A stretch of DNA of 16,469 nucleotides from Bacillota bacterium. Lineage in GTDB: Bacteria > Bacillota_I > Bacilli_A > Acholeplasmatales > Acholeplasmataceae. Below, piece by piece: positions 15,448-16,469 of this stretch (position 1 is the stretch's first letter; every line of letters starts with the position of its first letter). The translations under genes were made by a program, and so were the position numbers. The stretch spans positions 1 through 16,469 of the forward strand of contig JAEWVV010000212.1 of the NCBI GenBank assembly GCA_023458995.1, written 5' to 3'. The notes beneath the pieces are model-generated. The model made no database searches, had not been told where the DNA came from, and was given only the letters and a program-made list of their open reading frames with translations.

Positions 15448-16469
15448 TATAATATGCTTTTTTGCGTTCATTAGCTTTTAAAATTGCTTTTCTTAAACGG
15501 ATTGAGTAAGGTGTTATTTCAATCAGTTCATCATCATTGATAAATGCTAAACATGCTTCTAAATTCATCGGTCTTGGTGTCTTTAGGACAACTGTTGAAT
15601 CCTTTGATGCACTACGCATGTTGGTAAGTTGTTTTTCCATCGTGACATTGACGACTAAGTCGGTATCTTTATTGGATTCACCAACAATCATGCCTTCATA
15701 AACAGATACACGTGGTTCTAAGAACATCGCTCCTCTGTCTTCAAGTCTTCCGATTGCGTATGCTGTTGTCATACCTTGATTCATTGAAATTAAGGCACCA
15801 GTTCTTCTGTTTCCTACAACATCATGAACCATGGGACGATATTCTAAATAGACATGAGATAAGATACCATATCCTTTGGTTGCTGTTAAGAACTGAGTGA
15901 CGAAACCAATTAAACCACGTGATGGCATCACGTATTGAATACGTGCATAATCACCATGTTGACTCATTTGGATTAAATCACCTTTACGATCACCTAACAT
16001 CTCAATCACTGTACCCATAAATTCTGCTGGACAGTCGATTTGAACATCTTCATAAGGTTCTTGTTTAACACCATCGATCATTTTAACAATAACTCTTGGA
16101 CGTGATACTTGGAATTCATAACCTTCACGACGCATCGTTTCAATTAAAATCCCTAAATGAAGTTCTCCACGACCAGATACAATCCATGCTTCAGTGGTTG
16201 CTATACGATCAACACGAAGTGATACGTCTTTTTGTGTTTCTTTAAATAATCTGTCATCAATCTTTGATGCAGTAACGAAACGACCTTCCTTACCAGCGAA
16301 GGGGGAATTGTTTGTTGAAAATGTCATTTGAACCGTTGGTTCATCGATATGTAGAGGTGGAAGTGCAACTTCATAACCTACGGATGTAATGGTTTCACCG
16401 ACGTGAATATCAGGTAATCCTGCAATCGATACGATATCACCAGCATAAGCTTCTTCGACTTCGTTCTTT
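15428..16469 (-). CDS. typA: GTPase TypA/BipA (partial, C-terminal 346 codons)
   Basis: TypA/BipA is a translational GTPase that binds ribosomes and helps 50S assembly and stress or low-temperature growth. The window holds the end of the beta-barrel domain (NEVEEAYAGDIVSIAG and DEPTVQMTF), then SGRGELHLGILIETMRREGYEF of the EF-G-III-like domain, QHGDYARIQYVMPSRGLIGF of the EF-G-V-like domain, and the TypA-specific C-terminal domain ending IRLRKAILKANERKKAYYNETREE. The G domain lies beyond the right edge; the family is about 610 residues. The reading frame is open to the window edge, so the Met at 16327 is internal and not the start. It stops inside its own terminator hairpin. Confidence 0.95.
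   Translation of the reverse strand, partial: KNEVEEAYAGDIVSIAGLPDIHVGETITSVGYEVALPPLHIDEPTVQMTFSTNNSPFAGKEGRFVTASKIDDRLFKETQKDVSLRVDRIATTEAWIVSGRGELHLGILIETMRREGYEFQVSRPRVIVKMIDGVKQEPYEDVQIDCPAEFMGTVIEMLGDRKGDLIQMSQHGDYARIQYVMPSRGLIGFVTQFLTATKGYGILSHVYLEYRPMVHDVVGNRRTGALISMNQGMTTAYAIGRLEDRGAMFLEPRVSVYEGMIVGESNKDTDLVVNVTMEKQLTNMRSASKDSTVVLKTPRPMNLEACLAFINDDELIEITPYSIRLRKAILKANERKKAYYNETREE

Overview
The window reads as chromosomal DNA of a low-GC, Firmicutes-derived wall-less bacterium of the Acholeplasma/Izemoplasma/Haloplasma kind. This is inferred from A+T-rich codon use, compact and overlapping genes, Bacillus-like gene order around the ATP synthase, and products typical of Mollicutes and Bacilli. 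TGA is used as a stop (cca, atpD and atpI all end in TGA), so the Mycoplasma code, in which TGA is Trp, does not apply. Species cannot be named from the sequence alone.

Layout. Positions 1-1813 (minus strand) hold yhaM (cut by the left edge) and cca, a small RNA-processing operon. A dihydrofolate-reductase-like gene (RibD C-terminal fold) lies on the plus strand at 1920-2441. A complete IS1182-family insertion sequence occupies 2455-4060. It sits exactly inside what was the shared terminator hairpin of the RibD-like gene and the convergent degV gene (4101-4952), and the whole 25-bp hairpin is duplicated as the target-site repeat. A yigZ/IMPACT-family gene (5039-5641, plus) is divergent from degV and converges on a CotH-kinase-like lipoprotein gene (5647-7182, minus).

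From 15324 down to 7217 runs one long minus-strand operon: rpiB, upp, atpZ-like, atpI, atpB, atpE, atpF, atpH, atpA, atpG, atpD, atpC and a small DUF1146-like membrane-protein gene. Genes abut or overlap by 1 to 23 bases, so translational coupling is likely. The operon encodes a complete F1Fo ATP synthase. Its c subunit carries the residues that ligate Na+ in sodium-type rotors (Gln in helix 1; Glu-Thr-Thr and Tyr in helix 2), so a sodium-coupled enzyme is predicted. The operon ends in a hairpin whose 3' arm can instead pair with the ribosome-binding region of the cotH-like gene, which looks like a conformational switch or an insulation device.

The right edge holds the C-terminal 346 codons of the ribosome-associated GTPase TypA/BipA, closed by a terminator just before the rpiB promoter region, which contains an operator-like palindrome.

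Recurrent themes: promoters have extended -10 elements (TGn before the hexamer), mostly with poor -35 boxes and short leaders; several terminator hairpins contain the stop codon of the gene they end. I saw no tRNA, rRNA, CRISPR or known riboswitch. The most distinctive observations are the terminator-targeted insertion sequence, the Na+ signature of the c subunit, and the alternative hairpins between the atp operon and the cotH-like gene.
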